DNA from: Acetobacterium woodii DSM 1030
GTDB lineage: Bacteria; Bacillota; Clostridia; Eubacteriales; Eubacteriaceae
Direction: 5' to 3'
NCBI RefSeq assembly: GCF_000247605.1
Contig: NC_016894.1
Coordinates: 496,001-560,000 of the forward strand
DNA: 64,000 nt
The notes beneath the pieces are model-generated. The model ran no database searches and had not been told where the DNA came from. It saw only the letters and a list, made by a program, of their open reading frames with translations. A program made the position numbers and the translations under genes. Below, one piece after another: positions 62,228-64,000 of this stretch. Position 1 is the first letter of the stretch. Every line of letters begins with the position of its first letter.

Positions 62228-62278
62228 CGCTTGTTCAGTAGTCGCAAAATAGCCATTACAAAAATTGAGGTGCGCTAA

Positions 62279-63211
62279 ATGATATTGAGTGTCAGCAGAA
62301 GAACAGATATACCAAGTTATTATTCAGAATGGATTTACAATCGATTTAAGGAAGGCTTTCTATATGTCAGAAATCCGCTGAATAGTCATCAGATCAGCAA
62401 AATAGATCTTTCACCCGAAATCGTCGATTGCATCGTCTTTTGGACAAAGAATCCGGAACCGATGATTGCGAGACTTGCTGAAATTGAAAAATATAAATAT
62501 TATTTTCAATTTACGATAACCAGCTATGGTAGCGATATTGAAAAAAATCTTCCGAATAAAAATGAAATTGTACAAACATTTAAAGAGTTGTCGAAAAAAA
62601 TTGGGAAAGAGAAAGTAATATGGCGTTATGACCCCATACTTATTTCAAATAAGTATACTTATGATTACCATCTAAAAGCATTTAGTGAAATGGCTCAAAT
62701 GTTAAGTGGTTACACCGAAAAGGTGGTGATAAGTTTTGTTGATAGATACAAAAAAACGCGACGTAACATGAGTGAAATTCAGATGATGATAATTGACGAT
62801 TCTTTAATGATGAAATTTGCATTGGGGTTGTCAAAAATTGCCGCAAAAAATAATATGATAATTGAAACATGCGCTGAAAATATTGATTTGTCTGAATATG
62901 ATATTGAAAAAGGTCATTGCATTGACAAAAATCTTATCGAAAGAATCGTGGGGTGCCAAATAAAGGTTGGGAAAGATAAGAATCAGCGTCATGAATGCGG
63001 GTGTGTCGAAAGTATTGAGGTTGGCACTTATAATACCTGTTTAAATGGTTGTAAATATTGTTATGCAAATTTAAATAATGAAAAAGTTTTAGCAAATTAC
63101 AATAGGTATGATCCTTTTTCACCGCTATTATGTAGTAAAGTAACAGAATTAGATAAAATAACGGTAAGAAAAGTAAAATCGATCAAATGCAGACCATCAA
63201 AAACGGTGTGA
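62279..63211 (+). CDS. DUF1848 family protein (radical-SAM-like cysteine motif)
   Basis: The 310-residue protein starts with ILSVSRRTDIPSYYSEWIYNRFKEGFLYVRNP and has VFWTKNPEPM, both hallmarks of DUF1848. Near the C-terminus clustered cysteines lie in HECGCVES and in CLNGCKYCYAN, the latter of the Cx3Cx2C radical-SAM type, suggesting a [4Fe-4S] cluster at an unusual C-terminal position. The biochemical role is not established as far as I know. The start has a GAGGTG site. It lies 52 bp after the TfoX_C gene. Confidence 0.87.
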   Translation: MILSVSRRTDIPSYYSEWIYNRFKEGFLYVRNPLNSHQISKIDLSPEIVDCIVFWTKNPEPMIARLAEIEKYKYYFQFTITSYGSDIEKNLPNKNEIVQTFKELSKKIGKEKVIWRYDPILISNKYTYDYHLKAFSEMAQMLSGYTEKVVISFVDRYKKTRRNMSEIQMMIIDDSLMMKFALGLSKIAAKNNMIIETCAENIDLSEYDIEKGHCIDKNLIERIVGCQIKVGKDKNQRHECGCVESIEVGTYNTCLNGCKYCYANLNNEKVLANYNRYDPFSPLLCSKVTELDKITVRKVKSIKCRPSKTV

Positions 63212-63383
63212 TGAATTAAAACCGTTGCCGCATGAACACCTATGGAAAACCGGCAAGAGGGTTTGCTACGGTTGATTGTGATCAATGCAGAGTGATTGGT
63301 CCGATGAGATTCGACAGAACATAGGCAGGTAGCTCATTTTTATAAACTTATTAAATACAGATACTGTATTTTTAAATTTAAAA

Positions 63384-64000
63384 TTATTCATTACGGTAAA
63401 GTGTTACTCTAAATCCTTGCTGATCATTTGCTCCAGGTGTACCCGAATTCGAATTTGCAGCGACTTTTGAAATGTTGTCATAATATCCGCCATAACCTTC
63501 AGGCCTTTTACCATTGACAAATTCGTTTAGGTTCCCAGCGAGATCATAAATATTATTTGTCATATGTTTACTCACGATTCCCGTAGCCAAGATTAAATTC
63601 TTATCCTCTTTTTCACCCGCTTCTTTAAAACGATAGGATTTTCCGTAATCTGACGAATATAAACCTGAAAAAGAATAATAGGTATTTGAATAATTTCCAA
63701 AACGATAACTATCATTATCAACATCATATCCTGCGTTTCTAAGCCATTGCATCGTAATATTCCAAAAAGCTTCGGAAATAATTTCACTATGAATATCTTC
63801 ATTTTCATACATTAGCATTGCATTTTTCTGGGCATTGTTAAAGGAAATATAATTCCAGGGTCTACTACCTTGTTGAGAAACCGGAATACCTGATACATCG
63901 TTGGTAGATTTATTTATATTTTCTAACTGTTCATTTTTTTCTTTTGGAACACCACACTCATAACGTGCGATATAGAAGCCACCATTTTCATCAATTTGAT
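63384..64000 (-). CDS. formylglycine-generating-enzyme-like (SUMF1) domain protein, N-terminal part beyond window
   Basis: The frame is open from the window edge for about 205 residues to the stop at 63384. It reads GGFYIARYECGVPK, then PWNYISFNNAQKNAM, NNIYDLAGNLNEFVNG and GFRVTLYRNE. These are the landmarks of FGE-sulfatase/SUMF1 domains, which include formylglycine-generating enzymes but also many surface or phage-type proteins without that activity. The N-terminus, with any signal peptide or transmembrane helix, is outside. The ATG at 63816-63818 is internal and should not be taken as the start. Confidence 0.8.
   Translation of the reverse strand, partial: QIDENGGFYIARYECGVPKEKNEQLENINKSTNDVSGIPVSQQGSRPWNYISFNNAQKNAMLMYENEDIHSEIISEAFWNITMQWLRNAGYDVDNDSYRFGNYSNTYYSFSGLYSSDYGKSYRFKEAGEKEDKNLILATGIVSKHMTNNIYDLAGNLNEFVNGKRPEGYGGYYDNISKVAANSNSGTPGANDQQGFRVTLYRNE

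Noticed and set aside
63384-63818. Formylglycine-generating-enzyme-like gene starting at 63818
   Set aside because: Coding similarity continues upstream without a stop to the window edge, so the true start is outside.

Overview
The window reads as the chromosome of an anaerobic, H2-metabolising low-to-moderate GC Firmicute of the Clostridia. An Acetobacterium/Eubacteriaceae-type acetogen is my best guess. The reasons are HydF ([FeFe]-hydrogenase maturation), a class III ribonucleotide reductase under a cobalamin riboswitch, Shine-Dalgarno sequences of the GGAGG type, and abundant two-component and MarR/WYL regulators. No rRNA, tRNA or CRISPR array was seen. The genus is inference; the anaerobic Firmicute lifestyle is well supported.

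Layout. 1-15 kb is housekeeping and signalling: the start of a PIN/PhoH protein, an aspA-hydF operon behind an attenuator-like leader, a CheW protein with an inserted zinc-binding CZB domain, serine acetyltransferase, a WYL regulator with two GyrI-like ligand-binding proteins, an HD-GYP response regulator overlapping a large hybrid histidine kinase, an MFS transporter, and a MarR-FMN-flavodoxin operon with a perfect 38-bp operator over its promoter. At 15.2 kb a FUSC-like membrane protein is fused to a HAD domain that has lost its catalytic residues.

16.6-36.5 kb is a mosaic accessory region. It opens with promoter, AdoCbl riboswitch and terminator in front of nrdG and nrdD; nrdD carries a C-terminal glutaredoxin-like domain. 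The last 1.2 kb of nrdD and its terminator recur as a direct repeat at 35.09-36.47 kb. The roughly 16 kb between contains an orphan antitoxin, an ISL3-type element (perfect 21-bp inverted repeats, 8-bp target duplication, dead transposase) nested in an IS21-like remnant, a lone HExxH protein, hsdM with a broken hsdS and no hsdR, and a defence-like trio: a 1210-residue SIR2 protein, an FRG-domain protein and a putative HEPN protein. It closes with an IS5-type remnant, a decayed second nrdD of another subtype, and a membrane protein whose first codons recur upstream of nrdG. Recombination between the nrdD repeats would remove the island and leave an intact nrdD.

37-47 kb holds ogt, an MFS exporter with a phosphodiesterase, and an arsenic-type group (COG0701 permease, thioredoxin-like protein, ArsC) with a long palindrome upstream. 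A proton-type P-ATPase and an archaeo-eukaryotic release-factor-like protein follow. A gene-free interval at 42.9-43.3 kb has a promoter and terminator on the minus strand, suggesting a small RNA or decayed gene.

48-54 kb is an iron/corrinoid-type ABC importer (permease, ATPase, lipoprotein) followed by two cell-surface proteins that share an unrecognised domain, one with leucine-rich repeats. 54-64 kb is mixed accessory DNA: a DUF4041/GIY-YIG-like protein, an unknown protein, a Schlafen/AlbA-type protein with a 12-bp tandem repeat, VOC, DJ-1, XRE, TfoX-C and DUF1848 proteins, and the C-terminal part of a formylglycine-generating-enzyme-like protein.
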